From Chara braunii (Eukaryota > Streptophyta > Charophyceae > Charales > Characeae), in NCBI GenBank assembly GCA_003427395.1, contig BFEA01001087.1, positions 47,249-71,059 of the forward strand: DNA of 23,811 nucleotides, given 5' to 3'. Both the position numbers and the translations under genes were made by a program. Of this stretch, positions 1 through 9,489 are shown piece by piece (the stretch's first letter is position 1; every line of letters begins with the position of its first letter). The notes beneath the pieces are model-generated. The model did no database searches, had not been told where the DNA came from, and saw only the letters and a list, made by a program, of their open reading frames with translations.

Positions 1-560
1 AAAAAAAAAAGCATGGCGTACTCACTTTTGATCCTCATGATTACGGACGCGTTGATTCCTGGATCTTGTTACAAATGTTTTCGAGATTCATCCTTTAATC
101 CATTAATTCAAAAAGGATAAGTACGCAACCCTTGATGCTCACCAAATGATGATGATCTAATTAGGTTTTTTGAATTGTGTCCTCTCTATTCTGAATTTCT
201 GGTTCGAGTGTTGTAGACGTATTCTGGATATTTTCAATGATGATGATCTGATTCAGTGTTTTTTGTATGGTTTCTGGAAAATAATTTTCTAAACTTTTTC
301 GTGCTTTACATCTTTGCTAAGAGTTTCTAAAACCGTGGTTTGGGAATCAGATTCGAAAATCCGTTATGGATATCTAAGCCTAATTTTCGTATAATTCCTC
401 GTAATTTTCGTCACTCAGTAGTCCTCCTTATCATTGATCCTATGGTCTTGTTTTTTCTTGATTTCTGATACAAATTCGTTTCTGATCACCGATGCCTAAA
501 AGTGAGTTTCTGCAGTTTTTCAAATCCTATGATTACTAATCATAACACCATGCGGTAAAA
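1..560. other. T-rich leader/intron-like DNA, no gene identified
   Basis: This stretch begins with ten A residues and is T-rich on the + strand, with many ATTTCTG- and GATCTGATTC-like words and a possible splice-acceptor context (TTTCTGCAG) near 505-513. That composition resembles plant introns or 5' leader introns, but no flanking exon can be recognised. A 14-nt direct repeat (AATGATGATGATCT) occurs at 145-158 and again at 236-249, a 91-bp period. The intron reading is an inference from composition only. It could equally be decayed transposon DNA. Confidence 0.25.
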
Positions 561-969
561 TTTGATTCGGATTGGCTTGTCAATTCCAACTTCCTGGTCT
601 TGAGGGGTGTAATTGTGGCTTGTTGTGTATACCTGTGGTGTCTTCCTTGAGGGTTGGAGCCTCTCCCCGTGAGGGTTTCACAAGGTGGGAGGTGTTATTC
701 TTGGAGGGGGGAGGCGGTATTGGGGGATTGTTGTCTCTTAGCCAGACTGATTTAGGGTCGGATCAGTACTGGCGGGTGGGGAGAGAAGGCAAGGGGGTGG
801 CTGCTTATAGCAGTGTGAGGATTTTTTTAGGGAAGGAGTGATTTCCAGGGCTACACAGTGAGCCGAAGGGGGGGGGGAAGCTAGGTTTGAAGGAAGGAAG
901 GTAGCGAGGGGATTTTCAACAGAAAAGGTTGTTTGTTTGGGTAAGTAGGTCAGAAGGACGAGGCTGGGA

Positions 970-1665
970 CGACATAGGCCGGTGCTGGAGCCGCTGCTCT
1001 GTAACCCAGGGGGAGCTTGAGGCCTGGGAAGTTATGTCGAGGGTGGAAGGCATAACCAGATCGTCCGACATAGCTGGCGCTGGGGTATCAACCCTGTAAC
1101 CTGCTTAGGGGCTTGCCGCTATGGGAATTGTCGAGGGAGGAAGGCACTTCCTGTCCGTCAGAGCCAGGTTGATCGGTACTGGGGAGGGTTGTGGTGCCCT
1201 GTTACCCTAGCAGAAGGGGGTATGCGATCAAGTGAGTTCTGGTACAAGGTCTGAAAGCTGGACTGACGCTCCATCTGTTGGAAGGGGGAATCTAGGATAG
1301 CAGACAGTTTTAGTTTTGGCCCCCCCCGTTCTTATATTTTTTTAAAACATTTTTTGAATGCCCTAAAGAGATTTGGTTGCTTAGTGGTCCTAGGATGTTT
1401 TTAGGACTTATGGATCCCTATCAACTCGTCTTACGTGGGGTCATCACTGTTATACTCGAGATCTGCGGTTGTTCAATGCCCGAACGACGCTGACCGAAGT
1501 TGGGGTGTTGCCCTGTAACCTGTGATGCAGGAGCATGAGATCTGGTAGAGAGATCTGGGGAGGTCTTGGGGGGGCTTTCCACGGGACAACCAAGGGTTGC
1601 TGCCGGACGACGCTGGTCATAGCTGGGGTGAGTTACGTTGCCCTGTAACCCAGCAGAAAGTGGGG
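970..1665 (+). repeat. Diverged tandem repeat, ~100-bp unit, at least five copies
   Basis: A conserved word close to CCCTGTAACCCAGCAG recurs at about 997, 1092, 1197, 1511 and 1641. The spacings are about 95, 105, 314 (three units) and 130 bp. Each copy is preceded by a variant of ACGACGCTGG...AGCTGGGGTG, and most are followed by a G-rich tail with GAGATCTGG or GAGACCTGG. The last two copies (from about 1478 and 1600) are the most alike. The unit is G-rich and carries no conserved reading frame. It is probably an internal tandem array of a transposable element; the family is not recognised. Confidence 0.6.
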
Positions 1666-1846
1666 GTGTGAGACCTGGAAGAGAGCGGCAGAAGTGTACG
1701 ACATTTTTGGAGAACGTTGGAAGGGTGTGTGTGGGTTTTCAAGGTTTTTGGAACAATCGTAGGACCTATGTGGCCTATTCTCTTGCTTCTGGAACGACGG
1801 TAAGAGTTAATAAGGTGAGTGGGAGAAGAAGGTGGGTTATCACGCG

Positions 1847-1876
1847 TCCTACCAGTGAGGGGGCTAGCTGGTAGGA
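1847..1876. repeat. Short perfect inverted repeat
   Basis: Nine-base arms TCCTACCAG (1847-1855) and CTGGTAGGA (1868-1876) are exact reverse complements around a 12-nt G-rich loop. No T tract follows, and the context is repeat DNA just 3' of the G-rich array, so no terminator role is proposed. Confidence 0.4.
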
Positions 1877-2167
1877 TGGGAGTATGGCATAGCAGCAGTA
1901 GAGGGCTCCGTTGCAGTCAGTCTTGCCGGAGTGAGGCAAAGCGGATCGATGGGGCTTTTTCCGAGTCGTTTCTGAATTTTCTCATGAAGTTGTCATAGAC
2001 ATGTCTGGAGTAGCTCCAATAGTTCCGAGCTAAAGCTGGGTGATGGTCCCGGCATCTCAATTTTCTAAATTTCATCCTTAGGCCAATTAATGTTTTCTAG
2101 TAGTTCCTTGCCTCATTTTCTTGAAGTTGTCTGATGAAGTTTTCTGAAGTTTTCTCAACGTACTCGT

Positions 2168-2249
2168 TATGGGACGCTGGGCCCGGTTTCCTGTTTGTGC
2201 CAATTAGTGAGGATATGGTTGTATCTATGGGACGCTGGACCCGGTTTCC
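2168..2249 (+). repeat. Short direct repeat, 58-bp period
   Basis: A 24-bp word with the core GGGACGCTGG.CCCGGTTTCC occurs at 2168-2191 and 2226-2249, with one G/A difference. It lies just 5' of the long poly(A), so it may belong to the 3' end of the same inserted element. Confidence 0.6.
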
Positions 2250-2287
2250 AGCAGGTGCTGTTCCCCACCAATAGATGGAGCTTGTTT

Positions 2288-2288
<1 letters not shown>

Positions 2289-2330
<42 letters not shown>
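2289..2330 (+). repeat. 42-nt poly(A) tract, possible retrotransposon 3' tail
   Basis: An uninterrupted run of 42 A residues is seen. Pure A tracts of this length commonly mark the 3' end of LINE, SINE or retrocopy insertions made by target-primed reverse transcription. The upstream G-rich repeat DNA would then be the body of the insert. No convincing target-site duplication was found by eye: the 3' flank begins TTGTGTGTAT and only a loose match lies near 622. The retrotransposition reading is therefore an inference. Confidence 0.5.
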
Positions 2331-2333
<3 letters not shown>

Positions 2334-2651
2334 TGTGTATTGAGCTGAAAAAGGTCAATCAGCCATATCTCGTAGTGTTTTACCCTTCTGTCCAACTGCT
2401 CAGGTAAAGAGGAGCAGAAAACTCCAAAAAGTAACTTTTATCCTATCTGCTTTATACACAAAATGCAAGGTATCTCTGGACTTTACTTATCACAGCATGA
2501 AACACCTCGCCACACAGCGTAAAAACACACACAACGCTTCTGTCCTAGCTGCTTGTCACTGTCGTCGAGCAAAACGATGACAGCACCGTCAAATTCTACA
2601 AGTAACCTGTTGCTATTACTCAAAACCACGCGCTTGTTGTCCTCCCACGAA

Positions 2652-2766
2652 CTGGACCAAAGCAGGCCCGGGTTCAATGACAACGCACCAAGCTGAAAGC
2701 CACTAGAAATTTCTTTGTATCAAAGAATCCAAACATGACCTTTTGATCTGGACCAAGGTAGGCCCG
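2652..2766 (+). repeat. 19-bp direct repeat, 96-bp period
   Basis: CTGGACCAAAGCAGGCCCG at 2652-2670 recurs at 2748-2766 with two transitions (A/G and C/T). The intervening DNA is not obviously repeated, so this could be the remnant of a decayed 96-bp tandem duplication. Confidence 0.4.
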
Positions 2767-2829
2767 CAGGTGGCGGTGCCTTATTATCCGCTAAATTAAA
2801 ATACATAATAAAATAATAAGGCCCCGAGA

Positions 2830-3445
2830 GTTTGGATTCAAAGGGGCTCAAATTTTGTGATACCCGTACCCGCGATTTTGAGCTTCGCAACAAGGCCTAA
2901 GCTGACAACTTTTTTATTTATTTATTTTTACATCAAAGCCTTCTCACCCCACTCTGCTGAAAAACTATATTTTGTCAATGTATGCACAACCCCCTTGAAT
3001 CCTCCTAGCGGTTATGGGCCAACAACAGTAGGGGTTGAACGAAGACAAGGTGGTGGTGAAGAAAACCACCCAAGGCACAGTCAAACGGGTTGGATTTGGG
3101 TGTGTGTGTGGGAGGGGGGGGAGGGGAGAGCAGATGGAAGAGAGAAACACCATGAGGAGCAGACAAAGCTAACTGTCATCTGAGACACATGCTCGTTTGC
3201 AATCTGCAAAAACACTGCCACTCACAGCTTGCTTGTCGTGGATTGGTAAGGCTGCTCCTCACTGCATGAGATGAGGGGACGAGATGGCTTCACCCTGCCT
3301 CAGGACTAAAGCTGATCGGCAAATTAGCGGGTGCGGAAGCCGGGAAGGGAACTTGAGGTCGGACAGGGTTTGAGGACGTCAGGGTCGAAAGGCAAGCCCT
3401 GGCATGAGGCCCCAGGTTTTGCACAGGGGTGGGGCTTGGGGGGTA
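2830..3445. other. Unassigned region, no supported gene
   Basis: The longest open frame here is 108 codons on the + strand (2857-3183). It contains a G-run-derived stretch and a T-rich low-complexity start and shows no recognisable domain. I see no RNA gene or mobile-element end. Confidence 0.3.
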
Positions 3446-3449
3446 TGAT

Positions 3450-3645
3450 GAGGACAATGGCGCCAGAAGAGGGTTGTATTCTGGCCGGGACAGCTTGTCA
3501 GATGCCCCTGAGAGATGATGTATCTCGTCAGATGCCCCTACAAGGAGGAGGACAATGTCGTCATGGGAGGGTTATGTTCTGATGGGGACAATTTGTTAGA
3601 TGCCCCTGAAAGATGATGTATCTCATCAAATGCCTCTATAAGAGA
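3450..3645 (+). repeat. 98-bp tandem duplication with an internal ~30-bp repeat
   Basis: Unit 1 (3450-3547) and unit 2 (3548-about 3645) both start GAGGACAATG and both contain two copies of a GTCAGATGCCCCT-like word. In unit 1 the words start at 3497 and 3527, separated by GATGATGTATCTC. Unit 2 keeps the same plan with mostly transition differences. The structure is therefore a nested repeat: a 30-bp duplication was present before the 98-bp segment duplicated. Both units fall in an 83-codon open frame that has no other support. Confidence 0.75.
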
Positions 3646-3923
3646 GGGACATCCCATAGTGTCCCTCGTTTTACCAGACCCCCTGGTAAATGACTTTGTG
3701 CCTTGGGCCTGGCAGTCAATGGCTGGGGTCGCAACATTGTTTTGTGATTTGCCCCTCCATTGGGCAGCCATCTTCTCTGCCTGCCCACAACCATTCTGGC
3801 AGAAACATCCCATACGCGAATTTGCAATGGGTGCTGGATTCGGACTGCCCTATTCAAACTTGCAAAAAATGTTGTATTCCACATGTGTTTACGTCATTGT
3901 CTTTGCCTTAGGGCATAGAGAGG

Positions 3924-3943
3924 TTTTTTTTTTTTTTTTTTTT
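3924..3943. repeat. Poly(T) tract, 20 nt
   Basis: Twenty uninterrupted T residues lie 37 bp upstream of a strong inverted repeat. The tract could be the poly(A) tail of a - strand retro-insertion or simple slippage. Confidence 0.6.
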
Positions 3944-3980
3944 ACAACGTACGATCTTTTAAAAACGGGGCCCAGTGCCT

Positions 3981-4083
3981 CGTCTTCCCCCGAACACAAT
4001 GCACCCTCATTTTGTGTGCATCGGACCGGAAACCTAGCCTATATGCACTCATAATGAGGGTGTGTTGTGTTCAGGGGAAGACG
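3981..4083. repeat. Strong foldback: 41-bp arms around a 21-nt loop
   Basis: Arm 1 (3981-4021) and arm 2 (4043-4083) are reverse complements at 36 of 41 positions without gaps. Two of the five differences would be G-U pairs if the + strand were transcribed, giving a 38/41 paired stem with a 21-nt loop. The outer arm reads CGTCTTCCCC...; the inner part contains ATGCACTCATAATGAGGGTG on the 3' side. Size and pairing fit a very small foldback transposon remnant or a hairpin RNA precursor. No TIR family or known microRNA is recognised. The foldback ends next to the box A-like motif described in the next entry. Confidence 0.7.
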
Positions 4084-4130
4084 GTAGCCCAGTTGGTACT
4101 GTTGAACTGCAGACGTAAGTTCAAATCCAA
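4081..4130 (+). ncRNA. tRNA-derived SINE-like or tRNA-pseudogene promoter remnant
   Basis: TAGCCCAGTTGG at 4085-4096 matches the RNA polymerase III box A consensus TRGCNNAGYNGG. AGTTCAAATCC at 4118-4128 matches box B (GWTCRANNC core). The 21-nt gap is shorter than in a normal tRNA, and no matching 3' acceptor strand is found, so this is not a functional tRNA. Head regions of plant tRNA-derived SINEs look like this. No clear SINE tail is visible, although a short T run follows near 4187-4191. Two short motifs could match by chance, so confidence is moderate. Confidence 0.4.
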
Positions 4131-4507
4131 ATGCAATCAGATGAATGAAATAAACTAAGGGCCTCGCCACACCACTCTTAGAATTGTTTTTACCATCTAG
4201 AGAAAGAAAATGTTTCAGGCCGATAATTTGTGAAATAGACAGTCATAAATTGTTTAGTCTCGTATCTGCTCTCCCTTAAATATAAAGACCCTCGTCATGA
4301 ATATATGCAAGCAATCTTTCTTATTCGATACAGTCGTAAGAGGGGGTGCATTGCGTATACTCGCACACTAATCATGAACTATTCTAAGATGTCTTACCTG
4401 AATGATCTACCAATTAGTTTTCGCTCCACTTTAGGAATGTGCTCCGGAATGATTTCACTACATTTGTTGATATAGTTTAGGAAAAAGAGACATTTGGGGG
4501 TTGCTAG

Positions 4508-5300
4508 GCTAGGGCATTACAACGTTCTTGTATTAAAAGAAGGATAAAACTAAATAAGGAACTATCGATTTGTGATTTGATGTCAAACAAGAACATTCAA
4601 GATAACATCATACTAGTCAACGAAATAATTGCAGATGCCCAACAAATAAGAGCACATGCTGTCCTCTTCATAGACTTTGGTAAGGCATACAACCTCATTG
4701 ATTAATATTTCTTAGATTTGTACTTCATCGAGATGAATTTCAGTCGCCTACATTGATTAATATTTCTTAGATTTGTGCTTCATCGAGATGAATTTCAGTC
4801 GCCTACACCAAACATTATGTTTTACAGGTCACCTTACCCCTTTTTTTCCCCTCCAGAAGTAAGTTAGGCAAGGTAACCCTATCACACCCTTTCTTTTTGT
4901 TTTGGTGATGGAATCACTTGTTGCAATGATCAACGTTAATCTATTTGTTCTTGAAAAGAGAAAAGTTCCAGAACTGTTACCCCATTTAATACTAGTCACC
5001 CTCAATGTTCATCGATAAGTTGGCGACGATAACCTCATACTGCTCTTAATAGGAGATGCATCAAGCTCTTACTCATATGATTCACCTGTTTTAAGTAGCA
5101 ACGAATATAAAGGTAAATTGGGACATAAAGAGGCGGGCCCGTCGGGGGGATAGTCACTTTATCCAACAAATCACCTCCCCTTCACCTGAACCACAAGTTT
5201 CATGGAAGCCAAAAGGGATTGCAATCAAAGTTTTAATTAGCAGTCCCTACAATCTACCCACCCAACGATCAATGCAGTCAACTGCGAAATTGACAACTTG
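4508..5300 (+). pseudogene. LINE (L1-type non-LTR) reverse transcriptase, broken
   Basis: Fragments of a non-LTR reverse transcriptase read along the + strand in the order expected for the family. From 4508 one frame gives a block containing NIQDNIILVNEI and then AVLFIDFGKAYNLID. This corresponds to the family's RxIxDNIxLAxE block and the LDFEKAYDxVDW block, the region with the first catalytic Asp. A stop (4703) stands where the usual Trp would be. From 4863 a second frame gives VRQGNPITPFLFVLVMES (family: LRQGDPLSPxLFxLVxE), and at 5019 VGDDNLILLL (family: FADDTLIF, the catalytic Asp pair, here retained) just after a stop. From 5110 a third frame gives KVNWD, the GLKxNxxKS block, and stays open to about 5300 through WKPKGIAI. 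The endonuclease and C-terminal parts are not found. At least two frame changes and two stops make it non-functional. The 55-bp duplication inside it causes one frame break. Confidence 0.85.
4696..4807 (+). repeat. 55-bp tandem duplication inside the LINE pseudogene
   Basis: Copies 4696-4750 and 4751-4805 differ at one base (A4722 versus G4777), and the match runs 2 bp further. Since 55 is not a multiple of 3, the duplication shifts the frame of the reverse transcriptase. With one copy removed, the flanking protein blocks would lie close together. Near identity shows it is much younger than the decay of the surrounding element. Confidence 0.9.
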
Positions 5301-8300
5301 ATGGGGAAAAACAATAATTTGAACTAGGCATAGGGGTTCAGACGATGAGAGGAGGTGACAATAGCATGCATGAAAATTATGAACCATCTAGACAACTAAA
5401 TACATGGCCTATATTGGAGCCATAAATTTAATAGGTAACATAGGGGGACCAAAATTGAAGATGAAGGAGTACAGTAGGAGGTAAAAATGAAGAGAAGGTG
5501 TAATGAGTGTAATTTAAGATACCTCAAACTACTCAAGACTATAGATCTATGTGTAGGGAGAGAATTAGGGATAATAGGAAAAACATCATAGCATAAAATA
5601 ATTTGATGTGTATGGATAGAAGTGGATGAGGGTGTAAGAAAGTGAGGAAACTGAAAGACTATGAAACAAAATAGGAGGGAGAGAGGATGAGTGAGTTGTC
5701 CGTCATTTAAGAATTGCCAAATTAAAATTGGTATGTCCCTACACAAGGGGAAAATTCATTTTTTTGTGGACTGAAGTTGGTTGGGACCAACTGCGAGACT
5801 TATCTCCACTCCTGATTGTTGAAGGAGAACCCATAGTAGGAGATATGACGCTTAAGGGTTATACATTGCCCAGCAACTGTGTACAGTATATATACCTTGC
5901 CTAGAATGAGGGATGGGTATCTTGGAGAGGCCAAAACGTAAACCTTTGGGATAAGGCCGAATTTTGTCTAAATGCATAAAACCAAACATGAAAAAAAAAA
6001 AAAGCATAGGACGAACTTTGCTTGGGCTATTCATCTTGAGAAAATGTCAATGACATAGACAAAACTAATATTTTTGCAGCTTTCCCTCATGACATATAAA
6101 TCCGAAGTGAGAGGCTATTAAACCCACTGATGAAATAAGGAAAGAAAATGGCAAAAATTGATGAACCAAGCTTGGAATGAGACCAGGTATATGAGGAAGT
6201 GTGAGTTAGAGGTGTAGGCTCATCGAGTTATTTTCGGGCAAGATCTGGCCTTACAAAATAATTAGATTATTTGTAGACTATCAGTAAGCATGGCAATTTA
6301 TAGTGAGGTACCGCCAATATAACTTTGGGCACACGTCTCACAACTTCAATAGGTGTCACTCTGTTATTCAAAAAATGGACGTACTATTAAATGTCTTGTC
6401 ATACGCCTATCCGTATAACGTATAAGTGGTGACATTACTTGGCTGCAACGACCGACCGTGGTGTGAGGTGTTGCTAAAGTTATAGAGTGCACGTGGCAAA
6501 GAGTTCATAAAGTACACCTCTGCCCATCCACAACATGTCATAAAATTGGTCGTATGTCATATCAACTGATATGCAGAAGTCCTTCCCCATCATTCACGTC
6601 TTCTTCTTCATCCACCATAACGACTTCTCTCTACACAAGGTCGGGAACGATAACATTTGCCAACAGGAAGGTGCATCCACTACCCAATAACCACAACTTT
6701 CTCCCTTCTGGCTCGTTTTTGCAACAACCGGCTCCACAGACCGGCAGCGGATTATTATAATAGATATCGTGGCACTACTATGAGAGCAGTCACCACCGCT
6801 CCTCCCTCACTGCCAATCATTTTGCACGTGCCTTGTCCATGTTTAACATTATTGTCCTTTTTACCGCCTTTAAGGATGCCAAAGTGTTAACTTTGTGTTC
6901 ACCGTGTCATGCATAGTTCCCAACAATCTCTATCTGAGTGGTGTCTCCTGATGTGGGGTTTGCACTTAAACTCCTGGTTTCACAATGGCGATGGACTTAT
7001 GACGCTCAACCTCACATTCTGCTCTGCTTTCCTTGTCGAAGTACCTCAAGCACAAAAAGGGGTCCGGAAAACAACAAAACAAGGTGTATCAAGGATTTTT
7101 AGAAAATAAAGTGTGAAACACAAACATAACTGAAATCTCCCGTGTTGTCCCAGATATGGAGCGACGAACAAAAAGCAGAAAGGGGATGGGGAAGGGTCCT
7201 AACGACTCCCTAATCCAAAAATATCTTTGAACTTTTACGCGAGAAGCGCGACATCTCTTTTTGGGTCGAAAGAGATGGGGAACGCACGTCGGATCTCGGT
7301 TTCGAATAAGTGACCGGAGTTGTTCGTCGCACAATTATAAATCTGTAAGAGGGTCGCAGTCTCATTGCTTTTTGTTTGAACTCCTCCTTACCACGTGTCC
7401 AATAGTTGAACCCTTAGGCCTTAAAGCGCTCCGTTTTTCAACAATCATTACACATAGTATGAAGCCGATGAGATGCAATTGTCGACCATGGGACAACAAC
7501 TAACTCGTTGAAGGAGAGCAAAACAGAATAAGGAGGGCACTGAGTGTCAACAATCACAAAACCCACATTAACGAACCATAAACACCATGCTTTGAAACGG
7601 AAGTGATAAGCGTCGCAGATCTTGGCGACAGCCTCTCATACGTCCCACTCACACACACGTGTTTTATCCTCGTTATACGGGAAAGGTCGTGGGGGGGGGA
7701 GGTTCGCGAAGTTGATGCCCCGATAGCTCTGCTGGCACAGTCCACTTGGCAGATACAAGCGAATATGTTGCTCACAAAACAAACGATCAAGTCTCGTTAG
7801 TTTCGTGGATTGCCTTCGAGTCAGAAATGGGATTGTTTTATATTCCACTATGCTGGAAAAGTTCCAGAAGAAATTATTCCAAACATTTAATCACAAGTAC
7901 ATCAAAAGAAGGTGGTGAAGCCAATAATGTATTCGGGATATGGTCCATAAAATTTTTGAGTTGATGCATAGGTTACCACATTCCCTTTGGAGCAACAAGA
8001 AAAACAAAAATCTTCACAGATAGGATATTTACAAGGGATGCTCATCTGAGGATCAAAACGTTCATCCGATATAAGATCGAAGGTCTGGAGAGTTGTGCTT
8101 TCGTCGACGATAGGAACGCGACAAAGTTCCTTGTTGTACTTCTTCCTTTGAAGGAAAGATTGTCCCGAGAAATTAGCCGGTTGGGTCAATGGGCAACGCG
8201 GAGAACACCTCACACGAAATCCTTAACAAAGGAAAAGTAATATGAAGTCGCATACATTCATTATTAGCACATCACTTCCATAAACTTTAAGAGAGAGAGA

Positions 8301-8430
8301 TGCATACATTTTAATTAAGGAACCGACACTGATCCTTGTGCTTCAACAATCATCGTTTGACTACAACAGAAAAATTCTCACGAGAAATGAAAGTTGAAAA
8401 AACATTCCATAAAAAAAAAAATCCTTCATA
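5300..8430. other. 3.1 kb of unassigned DNA, no supported gene
   Basis: No protein family, RNA gene or transposon terminus is recognised on either strand. Open frames reach 116 codons (5396-5746, - strand) and 103 codons (7902-8213, - strand), with no domain signatures. The first few hundred bases may continue the decayed LINE, because weak similarity to the post-RT region was suspected, but the reading is broken. 5396-5740 is purine-rich on the + strand. An (A)13 run lies at 5991-6003. Confidence 0.3.
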
Positions 8431-8435
8431 TTTAT

Positions 8436-8858
8436 AAATTATCATTCCAATGTTCGTCCAATTCTTAAATTTTCAATTTAATTTGATAAGTTTCCGTCTA
8501 AATATGAGTTTTATCTTCCAACCACATCTATTTGTTCAAGATGGAATGAAAGTCTGGAGGAGTTTATGAAATGTTTTAATTAGACTTTCATTCTACTACA
8601 ACAAATATCTTCTAATTTATATTGAATTAACCTATTTATGACAATCCTTACTCAGAATGACAATCCAATTAAAATATTTCATGAACTCATCCAAACTTTC
8701 GTTTCATCTCTAACATGTAGTTGAAATAAGAAGGGATACCCCATTCTTGGAAGGAAAGTTTTCAAATAAGACGAAAATTTTTAAAATTGTAATGATATTT
8801 TTTAAGATGGAATGAAAATTTAAAATTTACAATGTAATTTACTCTAGAATGATTATTT
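8436..8858. mobile_element. MITE-like AT-rich foldback element
   Basis: The core arms 8539-8596 and 8652-8709 are each 58 bp, with a 55-bp loop, and are reverse complements at about 49 of 58 positions without gaps. Pairing continues outward with indels. A block containing CCGTCTAAAT (near 8490) pairs with one containing AAGACGAAAA (near 8770), and AAATTATCATTCC (8436-8448) pairs with AGAATGATTATTT (8846-8858). The whole palindrome is about 420 bp, AT-rich and without coding capacity, which fits a miniature inverted-repeat transposable element. The superfamily cannot be set because the ends are decayed and no target-site duplication is obvious. Confidence 0.6.
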
Positions 8859-8876
8859 AAATCTGAAAAAAAAATA

Positions 8877-8957
8877 TATTATAGATATTGACAATACAAT
8901 GACGAGCAGGGACTCTATTATAGATATTGACAATACAATGACGAGCAGGGACTCTAT
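8877..8957 (+). repeat. Perfect 39-bp tandem duplication
   Basis: Copies 8877-8915 and 8916-8954 are identical and the match continues 3 bp. The unit starts TATTATAGATATTGACAATA. It begins 18 bp beyond the proposed MITE end. Exact identity in otherwise decayed DNA points to a recent slippage or unequal-exchange event, or an assembly error. Confidence 0.95.
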
Positions 8958-9415
8958 CCACATTTACAGTCATCAACACATGTCTACACACACATTCATA
9001 CGTCCACTATGGATTCATGAAAAGAGAGAGACAGACAAGAGAAATAATATACACATATTCGAAATTATGAGGAAAATTAGCATATTGCCAGACAACTTAA
9101 CTTCAAAATGTAACCAGCAAAGAACCCAAGGAAAGAAGGTGCAAGGCCTTCCTCTCTCTAGCTATGACCCCAAGTCATACATCAAATCGACATGTCTTTC
9201 CCAGCTCGAGTAGCGATGATCTAGGTCGTCGCATACCCAGCACTTAGACCAAGCGATCGTCAACCCGTTCACTCAACTATTGCATTGATTCGCCCAAATC
9301 CGGTAGCAATCCAGCGCGTAATCCCGCAAAGCTGCAGTAGACTCGTCATGACTTTTTGAAAAGTTGATCATCACCTCATTTAGCCACTACTTTACCTGAG
9401 TTGGTTGGTGTATTG

Positions 9416-9417
<2 letters not shown>

Positions 9418-9482
<65 letters not shown>
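9418..9482 (+). repeat. (GA)n microsatellite, about 32 units
   Basis: An uninterrupted AG/GA tract of 65 bp. It creates long Arg-Glu open frames on the + strand and Ser-Leu open frames on the - strand at 9376-9664. These are artefacts of the repeat, not genes. A GA-rich flank continues to about 9570. Confidence 0.97.
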
Positions 9483-9483
<1 letters not shown>

Positions 9484-9489
9484 GCTTGC

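Noticed and set aside
2483-2719. A - strand open frame of 78 codons with an ordinary-looking amino-acid mix (includes LLVEFDGAVIVLLDDSDK), possibly an exon.
   Set aside because: It has no ATG, no recognised family and no clear splice sites or neighbouring exons. A BLASTX hit to a plant protein would change this.
3659-4054. A 131-codon + strand open frame.
   Set aside because: It includes a phenylalanine run from the 20-nt poly(T) and ends inside the foldback. It has no domain and overlaps two - strand frames of similar quality.
4081-4130. A functional tRNA gene.
   Set aside because: The box A to box B distance is too short, no matching acceptor stem or plausible anticodon arm forms, and no terminator follows directly. 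Only a tRNA-like promoter remnant is claimed.
5300-5760. Further LINE protein blocks (thumb and C-terminal region) after the reverse transcriptase.
   Set aside because: A few Trp-Gly-Lys and Ala-Gly-like words were seen, but no block stays recognisable for more than a few residues. A profile search would be needed.
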